9,484 bases of DNA from an uncultured Bacillota bacterium (GCA_946408315.1 CAMJRV010000067.1:1-9484), one strand, 5' to 3'; shown: positions 1 through 6,652, numbered from the stretch's first letter. Notes: generated by a model not told the origin, from the sequence alone. Program-made: numbers and translations.

Positions 1-228
1 GGCAGAGAAGACGCCGCCGACGGCAGCGGATTTATGGAGTTCTACGGGAGAGGCTTTGTGTCCGATCCCTGGGGCAGCATCCTGACCGAAGGGAAGAGAA
101 ACGAGGAGGACCTCATCGTAGCCGAGCTCGATCTGGACGAGATCAAGCGCGCCCGGGACATCCTTCAGTTTCACCGGGACAGAAGAGTGGATTCCTACGG
201 GGAAATTCTGAAGCTGTCGATCCGGTAG
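1..228 (+). CDS. Carbon-nitrogen hydrolase (nitrilase superfamily), C-terminal fragment; N-carbamoylputrescine amidase-like
   Basis: The reading frame is open from base 1 and ends at TAG 226-228, giving the last 75 residues of a protein that starts upstream of the window. The fragment has the typical C-terminal layout of nitrilase-superfamily amidases. A strand reading FYGRGFVSDPWGSIL matches the 'FYG-SFI-DP-G-I' segment of this family. It is followed by an acidic strand (LIVAELDLDEI) and a terminal FHRDRRVDSYGEIL, which matches the 'FRDRRPDLY' tail seen in N-carbamoylputrescine amidases and beta-ureidopropionases. These enzymes hydrolyse ureido amines to free amine, CO2 and ammonia. The Glu-Lys-Cys catalytic triad lies in the missing upstream part, so activity cannot be judged. 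A PuuP-like permease follows 95 bp downstream, which fits an amine substrate. The family call is firm and the substrate is inferred. Confidence 0.8.
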   Translation, partial: GREDAADGSGFMEFYGRGFVSDPWGSILTEGKRNEEDLIVAELDLDEIKRARDILQFHRDRRVDSYGEILKLSIR

Positions 229-265
229 ACAAAACCCTGAAGCTGTCGATCCGATAAGCAAAAAG
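208..265 (+). repeat. 29-bp imperfect tandem duplication spanning the stop codon of the amidase gene
   Basis: Unit 1 is 208-236 and unit 2 is 237-265. The first 17 bases (CTGAAGCTGTCGATCCG) are identical and the units match at 24 of 29 positions. Unit 1 encodes the last codons and TAG stop of the amidase gene. Unit 2 lies wholly in the intergenic region, out of frame with the gene, and also carries a stop-like TAA. It looks like a slippage or unequal-exchange duplication of the gene end. It may add a little to the 5' region ahead of the permease gene, but no function is evident. Confidence 0.85.
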
Positions 266-268
266 CAC

Positions 269-298
269 TTTACATTGTTTCTGAATTATTTCTATATT
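269..298 (+). promoter_or_regulatory. Candidate sigma-A promoter for the permease-amidohydrolase pair
   Basis: TTTACA at 269-274 and TATATT at 293-298 are separated by 18 bp (CTATAT at 292-297 would give 17). The elements sit in the A+T-rich gap just before the permease gene. The start site would fall around 304-306, leaving a short leader with the ribosome binding site. The gap from the upstream gene is short and has no terminator, so read-through from the amidase gene is also possible. Confidence 0.45.
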
Positions 299-306
299 TT
301 TTTAAG

Positions 307-314
307 AAGAAAGG
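307..314 (+). promoter_or_regulatory. Ribosome binding site that fixes the permease start at 324
   Basis: AAGAAAGG at 307-314 directly abuts the first in-frame ATG at 315, which leaves no spacing for initiation there. It lies 9 bases before the next in-frame ATG at 324. The second ATG is therefore the better start, and the three-residue extension MNQ is probably not made. Confidence 0.6.
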
Positions 315-323
315 ATGAATCAA

Positions 324-1718
324 ATGGAAGAACTGAAAAACAAACAGGCTGCCTCCGATCTGGAACGGTTTGGCTATGAGCAGACCCTAAACCGGGTCCT
401 CCCCCTGAGCTCCCTGATCTTTTACGGGCTTGCCTATCTCTGCCCTGTGACGATTTTTTCGACCTACGGACTCGTATCGAACATGACCCACGGCATGCTG
501 TCCCTGACGTATGCCGTCGCCACCGTCGCCATGTTTCTGACCGCGCTGAGCTACAGCGAAATGGTCAAGGCCTATCCGGTGGCAGGTTCCGTATATTCTT
601 ATGTACAGAGGAGTATAAACCCGCACCTTGGCTTTCTCGCAGGCTGGGCGATCCTGATGGATTACCTGCTCCTGCCGATGATCAACTACCTGCTGGCAAG
701 CATTTTTCTCGCCCCGGTCTTCCCCGACGTTCCGGCGTGGGCCTGGATCGTCGGTTACATCATCTTTGTCACGATCATCAACTATTTCGGCATTCAGCTC
801 ACCGCGTGGGTCAATAACGGGCTGATCATCATTCAGGCCGTCTTTGTCGTCGCGTTTCTTCTTTTCGTCATCAAATGGCTTGCGACGGGAAGCGGAGCCG
901 CCACTTTCTTTGATATGAACGCCTTTATCAACAACGAGGAGCTTTCCTCCATCGGCTTTGGAACGATCCTGACGGGAGCTTCCATTCTGGCCCTGTCCTT
1001 CCTGGGCTTCGACGCGGTAACCACCGTATCCGAGGAAGCGATCAATCCGGAGAAAAACATCGGAAAAGCCATCATCATCACCTGCCTCGGCGCCGGCATC
1101 TATTTCATCATCGTCGCCTATCTTTGCCAGCTTTCGTGGCCGATGGGCTGGAACGAGTTTGAATCGGTGGATTCCGGAGCGTATGAGCTGATCGGAAAGG
1201 TGGCGGGAGTTACGATGGGCTACCTGTTTACCGCGGTCTATTGCATCGGCTGCCTTGCTTCCGCCATGGCTTCGCAGGCTTCGGCTTCCAGAATCCTGTT
1301 CGGAATGGGCCGGGACGGTTCGCTGCCAAAGAAAGTTTTCGCCTATATCCATCCCAAGCATAAGACGCCGACCTTCAACATCTTCCTGATCGGCGCCATC
1401 AGCCTGGTGGGAGTCAAGCTCTCGCTGGGAGCGGCGGCTTCTCTGATCAACTTCGGCGCGCTGGCCGGCTTTGCCCTGGTCAACTTCTCTGTGATCGCCC
1501 ATTATTTCGTCAAGAAAAAGCAGAGGGGGACCTGGAACACGATCAAATATCTGATCCTGCCGTTGGGCGGGGCTGCCGTCTGTCTGTCCATCTGGGTCAG
1601 CCTGGATATCCACTCCAAAATCCTGGGCTTTAGCTGGCTTGCGGTAGGAATTGTCTACCTGGCCGCCACCACCAGCTTCTTCCGGAAGCTCCCGCCGGAT
1701 TTGAAGATGGAGGAATAA
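324..1718 (+). CDS. APC-superfamily permease, PuuP-like (putrescine/amino-acid importer family)
   Basis: A 464-residue integral membrane protein with the length and roughly twelve hydrophobic segments of APC-superfamily transporters. Several blocks resemble E. coli PuuP, the putrescine:proton symporter, as I remember it: an early GLAYLCPVTIF segment near residue 35, YPVAGSVYSYVQRSINPHLGF at about 84-104, FLGFDAVTTVSEEAINP at 226-242, the ASRILFGMGRDGSLP loop at 321-335, and INFGALAGFALVNFSV at 375-390. The likely role is proton-coupled uptake of putrescine or a related amine or amino acid across the cytoplasmic membrane. An N-carbamoylputrescine amidase-like gene lies upstream and a YtcJ-like amidohydrolase follows after 3 bp, so the three probably serve one amine or amide pathway. 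The start at 324 is preferred over the ATG at 315 because of ribosome binding site spacing. Substrate is inferred; another amino acid is possible. Confidence 0.85.
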   Translation: MEELKNKQAASDLERFGYEQTLNRVLPLSSLIFYGLAYLCPVTIFSTYGLVSNMTHGMLSLTYAVATVAMFLTALSYSEMVKAYPVAGSVYSYVQRSINPHLGFLAGWAILMDYLLLPMINYLLASIFLAPVFPDVPAWAWIVGYIIFVTIINYFGIQLTAWVNNGLIIIQAVFVVAFLLFVIKWLATGSGAATFFDMNAFINNEELSSIGFGTILTGASILALSFLGFDAVTTVSEEAINPEKNIGKAIIITCLGAGIYFIIVAYLCQLSWPMGWNEFESVDSGAYELIGKVAGVTMGYLFTAVYCIGCLASAMASQASASRILFGMGRDGSLPKKVFAYIHPKHKTPTFNIFLIGAISLVGVKLSLGAAASLINFGALAGFALVNFSVIAHYFVKKKQRGTWNTIKYLILPLGGAAVCLSIWVSLDIHSKILGFSWLAVGIVYLAATTSFFRKLPPDLKMEE

Positions 1719-1721
1719 AAA

Positions 1722-3341
1722 ATGAAAGCAGATATCGTCATCAAAAGCAATGCTGTCTTTGACAGCATTGCAGAAAAGCCCTTTTGCGGCTTTGTCGCCG
1801 TAAAGGAAAACCGAATCATCGGCGTCGGGGAGCAAACGGGCGCCGGCGAATACATAGGAGACGGCACGACAGTTTTGGATTATGGCGAACGGCTTGTGAT
1901 GGCGGGCTTCCACGACAGCCACACTCATCTTCTGATGGCAGGGATGTTCCGGACCTACGTCAATCTGATCGACGCCAGATCAGAGGAGGAAGCGGCGCGC
2001 ATGGTGAAAAAGGCCGCCGACGAAGCTCCCGATCAGGACGGCTGGATCATCGGCTTTAGCTGGTACCATGTCTTCTGGGACAACAGGACTCTGCCGACAA
2101 AGAAATCTCTGGATCAATATTTCCCGGACCGGCCGGTATTCCTCGTAAATGCGGAAGCTCACGGCGCCTGGGTCAACAGCAAAGCCCTGGAGCTCGCCGG
2201 AATCACGGACGACACTCCCAACCCCTTCGGCGGCGAGATCGCCAGGGACGAAAAGGGCGAGGCCACCGGCTTCCTGTATGAATCCGCCACCGGGCTTGTG
2301 GGCAAATATGCCCTCGTATTCACCCCGGAACAGGAGAAGGTTCTGATCCATTCCTATCAGGAAGGGGCGAAGGAATATGGAATCACCTCCGTCAACGATG
2401 TGCAGCCCTACTTTCACGGTAATATGGGAAACCTTGAGGTCTACAGCGATATGGATCGAAGCGGCGAACTGACCGTTCGGATTCATGCGGCTCCTGATCT
2501 GCTCGGGGATTTGGATCAGGTTTCCCAGTGGCGGGAAAAATATCGGTCCGATAAGTTGCGGGTCGAGATGCTGAAGCAGTTCCTGGACGGAGTCAGCACG
2601 ACCCATACGGCGCTGGTTCTGGAGGAATACACCGACGCTCCCGGGAATTTCGGCATCTCCCTGAACGACACGGAAGCGATCAAAAATGCCGTTCCGGAAG
2701 CCCACCGCAGGGGCTTTTCCGTAAAGCTCCACTCCTGCGGGGACAAATCGGCGAGAATGGGGCTGGATTATTACGAAAACGCGATTCGGATGTATGGCCG
2801 GAATCAATGCAGACACGCCATCGAGCACGTTGAGATGTTGGCAGATGAAGATCTGCCCCGGTTCGGGGAGCTGGGAATCATCCCGTCGGTTCAGCCGGAG
2901 CACATTGCGCTCACGCAGGTCTTTGACGAAAATCCCTATCCGATCACCTTGGGCGCCGAGCGCGCCGGAAAGACATGGCCGCTGAAGAGCCTTTACGACA
3001 CGGCGGGAGTCCTGGCAATCGGCAGCGACTGCCCCGTGGTGGACAACAATCCTTTTCTGGAGATCTACCGGGCTGTAACCCGGCTTCACAACGACGGCAA
3101 ACCGGAGGACGGCTGGAATCCAAGCCAGAAACTGACCGTGTATGAGGTTCTGCGCAGTTACACCTATGGCTCCGCTTACGGAGTCAGCCGGGAAGATGAG
3201 CTTGGGACTCTGGAGCCCGGCAAGTTTGCGGATATCGTAGTAATTGACCGAAACTTGTTTACGGTAAACCCGTCTGAGATCATGGAAAGCCATGTGGACA
3301 TGACCATGTTTGACGGGAAAATCATCTATCAGCGAGATTGA
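1722..3341 (+). CDS. YtcJ-like amidohydrolase family 3 protein (metal-dependent hydrolase)
   Basis: A 539-residue protein, the usual length for YtcJ-type amidohydrolases. The N-terminal beta-sandwich (about 1-60) leads into GFHDSHTH at 62-69, with the metal-binding pair H67-x-H69. The TIM-barrel part carries KQFLDG (K285, the probable bridging carboxylated lysine), LHSCGD (H337), IEHVE (H369) and AIGSDCPV (D436), so the full metal-ligand set appears intact. The C-terminal GTLEPGKFADIVVIDR returns to the beta-sandwich. Such enzymes hydrolyse C-N bonds of amides, cyclic amides or formylated amines in the cytoplasm, and the true substrate of most YtcJ homologues is unknown. GGAGG at 1709-1713 lies 8 bases before the ATG, and the permease stop is 3 bp away, so the two genes form an operon. 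The predicted substrate is whatever the permease imports or the upstream amidase handles. Family call is strong, reaction unknown. Confidence 0.88.
   Translation: MKADIVIKSNAVFDSIAEKPFCGFVAVKENRIIGVGEQTGAGEYIGDGTTVLDYGERLVMAGFHDSHTHLLMAGMFRTYVNLIDARSEEEAARMVKKAADEAPDQDGWIIGFSWYHVFWDNRTLPTKKSLDQYFPDRPVFLVNAEAHGAWVNSKALELAGITDDTPNPFGGEIARDEKGEATGFLYESATGLVGKYALVFTPEQEKVLIHSYQEGAKEYGITSVNDVQPYFHGNMGNLEVYSDMDRSGELTVRIHAAPDLLGDLDQVSQWREKYRSDKLRVEMLKQFLDGVSTTHTALVLEEYTDAPGNFGISLNDTEAIKNAVPEAHRRGFSVKLHSCGDKSARMGLDYYENAIRMYGRNQCRHAIEHVEMLADEDLPRFGELGIIPSVQPEHIALTQVFDENPYPITLGAERAGKTWPLKSLYDTAGVLAIGSDCPVVDNNPFLEIYRAVTRLHNDGKPEDGWNPSQKLTVYEVLRSYTYGSAYGVSREDELGTLEPGKFADIVVIDRNLFTVNPSEIMESHVDMTMFDGKIIYQRD
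1747..1771 (+). repeat. Perfect 11-bp hairpin inside the amidohydrolase gene
   Basis: GCAATGCTGTC (1747-1757), loop TTT (1758-1760), GACAGCATTGC (1761-1771). The stem is perfect, with 11 pairs and a 3-base loop. It starts 25 bases after the A of the amidohydrolase ATG, at codons 9-17. No T-run follows, so it does not look like an intrinsic terminator. It could slow translation, or act as an mRNA processing or stability element between the permease and hydrolase cistrons, but it could also be chance within codons. Confidence 0.75.
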
Positions 3342-3380
3342 CCGAAATCCAGGATAAGTGAAAGTATAAGTGCCGTATCT

Positions 3381-3441
3381 GTGACAGGAGCCGGCTGAAA
3401 AAGTAACAGGGACGGTCCTCACAAGAGAACCGTCCCTGTTA
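3381..3441. repeat. REP-like GGGACGGT intergenic repeat
   Basis: The element contains the dyad AACAGGGACGGT (3405-3416) with ACCGTCCCTGTT (3429-3440). It is preceded by a related, degenerate half-unit GTGACAGGAGCCGG (3381-3394), comparable with GTAACAGGGACGG in the dyad's left arm. From memory, hairpins built on GACAGGGGACGGTTCT are scattered between genes in many Clostridia and related genomes, so this is probably a copy of such a family. Dispersed copies cannot be shown within one window. Confidence 0.5.
3404..3441 (-). terminator. Hairpin terminator between convergent genes, mainly for the LysR gene
   Basis: A 12-bp perfect stem (3405-3416 with 3429-3440), extendable by one outer A-T pair and, past one mismatch, by three inner pairs closing on an ACAA loop. 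Read on the minus strand, the hairpin is followed by ACTTTTTCAG, a short T-run that fits an intrinsic terminator for the LysR gene ending at 3466. On the plus strand only a weak T content follows (ATCTGCTTCTGG), so termination of the amidohydrolase transcript would be less efficient or depend on the hairpin alone. Confidence 0.6.
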
Positions 3442-3465
3442 TCTGCTTCTGGTCTGACGAGAGCC

Positions 3466-4365
3466 TCAGCGGTGATTCCCGCTGTAATATTCCTTGAATG
3501 TGCGAAACCATTCCAGAAAATCCGCGGCGTGCTGGCTGTTTTTGAGAAAAACGAAATTAAGCCCATGATAAGTATCCGAATCGGTGATTTTTATCCGCTT
3601 CATTTCACCTTGGGCCAGTTCGCTCTTTGCGGCTGCCTGGTATAAAAACGTAATGCCCAAATCATTTCTGACCAGTTGCTTGATCGCTTCCATATTACCG
3701 ATTTCCGTAACTTTTGAGAAGCTCGTTACAGACAAATTATGTTTTTGTAATAGGTGCTCAAAGATCTCCCGGGTGCCGGAACCCTGCTCCCGGACAATCA
3801 GGTTGTTTTGGATAAGCTCCTGAAAGGATCGCGGATGATCTGCAAGGAATGAATTCTTTGAACATACGGCAATAAATGGTTCCATCGCAAATAATTCAGA
3901 ATGATATGCGGTTTTATCAAAGAGCCCCTCGATGAGCGCGAATTGAATTTCTCCCTGATTCAGCTTGTCCAGCAGATGATGGGTATTTTCCACGAGCATG
4001 GAAACGGGTGTGTCAGGCTTCTTTCTCAGAATCTGCGCCAAAATATCCGGCATGATATATTGGCCGATACTCAAGGTTGCGCCAAACTGTAAAGGAGGGT
4101 CCGACAGGGATTTTCTCCGCAGGATTTCTGCCAGCGTATCGCTGTCCGAGGCGACGGTAGAAGCAAATTGATATAAAAGCTCCCCGTGTTCCGTAAGCGT
4201 GAGCGTTTTATCGGCATACGTAAATAAGCGATTGCCATAATGCGCTTCCAATGCTTTGATATGTTGTGTCACGGCGGGCTGTGTCAAGTGCAGCGCTTCG
4301 GCTGTCTTGGTGTAGCTTCTGATTCTGCAGAGCGCCAGAAAAGTTTCATGCCTGAAGTCCAGCAT
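3466..4365 (-). CDS. LysR-family transcriptional regulator, YeiE/CysL-like
   Basis: A 299-residue LysR-type regulator of standard length. The N-terminal winged helix-turn-helix covers about residues 4-62 (SYTKTAEALHLTQPAVTQHIKALE at 17-40). The effector domain starts near 92 with a phosphate/anion-type pocket pattern: SIGQYIMP (99-106), REQGSGTRE (192-200) and GNMEAIKQLVRNDLGI (223-238). These blocks closely resemble E. coli YeiE (RERGSGTRE, GNSEAIKHAV), a relative of B. subtilis CysL, as I recall them; both are linked to sulfite or sulfur metabolism. AAGGAG lies 6 bases before the ATG on the minus strand. The gene is divergent from the YeiH-family gene 111 bp away, the classic LysR arrangement, so it most likely activates that operon in response to a small sulfur-containing ligand and represses itself. 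Family certain, effector inferred. Confidence 0.9.
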   Translation of the reverse strand: MLDFRHETFLALCRIRSYTKTAEALHLTQPAVTQHIKALEAHYGNRLFTYADKTLTLTEHGELLYQFASTVASDSDTLAEILRRKSLSDPPLQFGATLSIGQYIMPDILAQILRKKPDTPVSMLVENTHHLLDKLNQGEIQFALIEGLFDKTAYHSELFAMEPFIAVCSKNSFLADHPRSFQELIQNNLIVREQGSGTREIFEHLLQKHNLSVTSFSKVTEIGNMEAIKQLVRNDLGITFLYQAAAKSELAQGEMKRIKITDSDTYHGLNFVFLKNSQHAADFLEWFRTFKEYYSGNHR

Positions 4366-4377
4366 AGCAGTCTCCTT

Positions 4378-4410
4378 ATAAATTTGAATAATGGAAGTAT
4401 AAAGATTTAT
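4378..4410. promoter_or_regulatory. Candidate LysR operator in the divergent intergenic region
   Basis: An A+T-rich imperfect dyad: ATAAAT at 4378-4383 mirrored by ATTTAT at 4405-4410, with partial symmetry inward (10 of 14 positions per arm), centred on 4394. It covers a possible lysR -10 (TATACT on the minus strand, 4396-4401; no good -35 seen) and stops just short of the yeiH-gene -35. This is where a LysR recognition site would be expected. The A+T-richness makes chance symmetry easy, so the call is tentative. Confidence 0.35.
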
Positions 4411-4413
4411 AAT

Positions 4414-4442
4414 TTGATTTTATATCAGCTTTTCACTATAAT
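4414..4442 (+). promoter_or_regulatory. Sigma-A promoter of the YeiH-PLP enzyme operon
   Basis: TTGATT (4414-4419) and a perfect TATAAT (4437-4442) with the ideal 17-bp spacing, ending 34 bp before the YeiH-family ATG. Transcription would begin near 4449. A candidate LysR-binding dyad lies directly upstream of the -35, the usual place for a class-I-type LysR activator site. Confidence 0.7.
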
Positions 4443-4476
4443 CAAGCATGACTGATAGAAGAAACGAGGATATAAA

Positions 4477-5553
4477 ATGAACTTCTTTAAGAAAAAGGGG
4501 AGAGGTCTGCTGTTATGTCTTGCAATTGCAGCCCCGGTCTGGATTACAGTAAAATGGATTCATGGTCTTGAACTCATCGGCGCGCCGATTATCGCCATTT
4601 TGACAGGGATGCTCCTTGGAGGGGCTCTAAAGGATAAATCTGCTTTTCAGGAAGGGATCGCCTTTACCTCAAAGAAAATACTGCAATCTGCCGTTATCTT
4701 ATTAGGCTTTGGCTTAAATCTCAGAACCGTCGGAAGCGTTGGACTGGCTTCCCTGCCGATTATCATTTCGACTATTTCAACTTCGCTGGTGGTAGCATTT
4801 CTCCTCTATAAGGTACTCCATGCGCCATCGAAGATTTCCATCTTGATCGGCGTCGGATCGTCTATCTGCGGCGGCTCTGCAATCGCCGCAACAGCGCCGA
4901 TCATTGATGCGGATCATGAAGAAATTGCAGGGTCCATTTCAGTGATATTTCTTTTCAATGTGATCGCCGCGCTTGTGTTTCCGTCTCTGGGCGCCGCGCT
5001 GGGCCTGTCAAACGGTGGATTTGGTCTGTTTGCGGGAACAGCGGTCAACGATATGTCTTCGGTTACAGCCGCTGCCTCCACATGGGACACGATCCATGGT
5101 ACAAACGGAGCGGTGCTGGCGTATGCGACGATTGTGAAATTAACCCGGACGCTGGCCATTATACCGATCACATTGGGGCTTTCCTTTCTGCAATTCAGAA
5201 AGTCCCGACAGGAAGATTTCGAGAAACTGGGAACTTCAGCGAAAACGGCCGAGGTTTCCATCAAAAAAATCTTCCCGATGTTTATCTTATATTTTGTATT
5301 GGCGTCCATTCTCACGACGTTGATTACCGGCTTCTGCTCCGGTAGCGTGCAAGCCGCTGCAACGGCCGTATTTTCGTACCTCAATCAATTGAGTAAATTC
5401 TTGATTGTAATGGCGATGAGCGCAATCGGCATCAATACAAATATCGTAAAGCTGGTGAAAAGCGGGGGCAAGCCTATTGTTATGGGGTTTTGCTGCTGGG
5501 CTTCCATTTCCTTCGTAAGTCTCTTCTTGCAAAAGATGCTGCATATTTTTTAA
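4477..5553 (+). CDS. yeiH: YeiH-family membrane protein (putative sulfate/sulfite exporter family)
   Basis: A 358-residue integral membrane protein with about ten hydrophobic segments, matching the length and motifs of the YeiH/UPF0324 family (Cons_hypoth698). Visible signatures are GMLLGGAL (44-51), LLGFGLNLR (75-83), GSSICGGSAIAATAP (127-141), GTAVNDMSSVTAA (187-199) and AMSAIGINTN (313-322). Family members next to sulfonate-degrading genes (the TauZ type) are proposed to export sulfate or sulfite, but direct biochemical proof is limited. GAGGA at 4466-4470 is 6 bases before the ATG. The gene is divergent from a YeiE-like LysR gene, as yeiH-type genes often are, and heads an operon with a cysteine desulfhydrase/cysteate lyase homologue 18 bp downstream. 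The likely job here is to remove the inorganic sulfur product of that enzyme. Family strong, transported ion inferred. Confidence 0.88.
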   Translation: MNFFKKKGRGLLLCLAIAAPVWITVKWIHGLELIGAPIIAILTGMLLGGALKDKSAFQEGIAFTSKKILQSAVILLGFGLNLRTVGSVGLASLPIIISTISTSLVVAFLLYKVLHAPSKISILIGVGSSICGGSAIAATAPIIDADHEEIAGSISVIFLFNVIAALVFPSLGAALGLSNGGFGLFAGTAVNDMSSVTAAASTWDTIHGTNGAVLAYATIVKLTRTLAIIPITLGLSFLQFRKSRQEDFEKLGTSAKTAEVSIKKIFPMFILYFVLASILTTLITGFCSGSVQAAATAVFSYLNQLSKFLIVMAMSAIGINTNIVKLVKSGGKPIVMGFCCWASISFVSLFLQKMLHIF

Positions 5554-5571
5554 TATTAGGAGGACGGTTCT

Positions 5572-6624
5572 ATGTCATTAAAAATCAAAGAAGCAAAAGA
5601 AATGCTTTTGCTGATACCCAGGATCGATTTGGGCTTTTTCCCAACGCCGTTTCATAAACTGGAGCGCTTGTCGCAGGAGTTCGGTATCAACCTTTATATA
5701 AAGAGGGACGATTTTACCGGCAAGAACTTGTTCGGAGGAAATAAGACAAGGAAATTAGAGTTCCTGATCGGCAAGGCAATGGAGGAAAAATGCGAATATG
5801 TCTTTACCTATGGAGCCACTCAGTCAAATCACGCGATGCAGACAGCATGGGCTGCGACTGCAAACAGCCTCAAGCCGGTCTTATATCTGGCGGCCGTCGT
5901 CGAGCCTGATGAAAATGACATAAAAGCCAATCTTCTATTAGATAAGATCTTTGGCGCTGAAGTGCACATTATTAATATGCAGGAGCAGGAATCATTCCTT
6001 GAAGCGGAGAAGCGATCATTCCGGCTGGGCAAGGAACGTATGCGGCAGTTGGAATCGGAAGGGCACAAGTGTATGAGTATTCCAATGGGAGGCGCAAATG
6101 AGATTGGAACGGCCGGATATATTTCCGGCTTTGCAGAGCTCTGTGAACAGGCAGAACAGCTGGAGCTGGGACTCGATTATCTTTATCATGCAACGGGTTC
6201 CGGCGGAACGATGGCCGGTCTGGTTGCAGGGAAGAAGCTGCTGGGAAAGGACACCCTGATTCGGTCGATCGCCGTCCTCGATACCGGCGATCACTATATC
6301 GCCGATAAAACGGTACTTGCAAACAGCGCCCTTGAATACATCGCAGCGGCGCCAGCTGTTGAGGAGAAGGATTTCAGCCTCGATACGGGATTTTATGCTC
6401 CCGGCTATGAGTGCCCGAATGAGGGCGCGGCGGAGGCGATCAAGCTATTGGCTCAAAGGGAAGGCATCCTATTGGATCCGGTGTACACCGGCAAGGCTTT
6501 TGCCGGACTGATCCACGATGTTCGTACGGGAAAGATCGAACGGGGCAGCAGTGTTGTATTCCTTCACACAGGCGGGGCTACAGCACTTTTTGCTGAAAAG
6601 AAGATTTTAGGAGACCTGTTCTAA
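5572..6624 (+). CDS. PLP-dependent D-cysteine desulfhydrase / L-cysteate sulfo-lyase / ACC deaminase family enzyme
   Basis: A 350-residue fold-type II PLP enzyme, slightly longer than E. coli DcyD (328 residues as I recall). GGNKTRKLEFL (55-65) holds the probable PLP lysine K58. GATQSNHAMQTA (81-92) contains the family's S85-N86-H87, ATGSGGT (207-213) is the phosphate-binding loop, FYAPGYECPN (274-283) and DPVYTGKA (302-309) carry the conserved tyrosines Y279 and Y305, and HTGGA is at 332-336. Family members convert D-cysteine to pyruvate, ammonia and sulfide, L-cysteate to pyruvate, ammonia and sulfite, or ACC to oxobutyrate. Sequence alone does not separate these for me. The YeiH-type exporter 18 bp upstream and the YeiE-like regulator favour a sulfur substrate over ACC. 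AGGAGG at 5558-5563 with 8-base spacing gives a very strong start. No intrinsic terminator is seen after the TAA. Confidence 0.85.
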   Translation: MSLKIKEAKEMLLLIPRIDLGFFPTPFHKLERLSQEFGINLYIKRDDFTGKNLFGGNKTRKLEFLIGKAMEEKCEYVFTYGATQSNHAMQTAWAATANSLKPVLYLAAVVEPDENDIKANLLLDKIFGAEVHIINMQEQESFLEAEKRSFRLGKERMRQLESEGHKCMSIPMGGANEIGTAGYISGFAELCEQAEQLELGLDYLYHATGSGGTMAGLVAGKKLLGKDTLIRSIAVLDTGDHYIADKTVLANSALEYIAAAPAVEEKDFSLDTGFYAPGYECPNEGAAEAIKLLAQREGILLDPVYTGKAFAGLIHDVRTGKIERGSSVVFLHTGGATALFAEKKILGDLF

Positions 6625-6652
6625 TCGATTTTAATTTTTTTGAAAAAGGATA

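Noticed and set aside
387..1928. Long antisense open frame (513 codons) over the permease gene and the start of the amidohydrolase gene
   Set aside because: Its translation is rich in R, D, G and Q with no recognisable fold, and it mirrors the codon pattern of the opposite-strand genes, which have clear family motifs throughout.
1980..3566. Long antisense open frame (528 codons) over the amidohydrolase gene
   Set aside because: It is a shadow of a well-supported gene, crosses the intergenic hairpin and the LysR gene end, and has no domain signature.
6603..6640. Possible terminator after the PLP enzyme gene (a T-run at 6634-6640)
   Set aside because: No adequate stem precedes the T-run; the GATTTTAG / CTAATC pairing is short and bulged.
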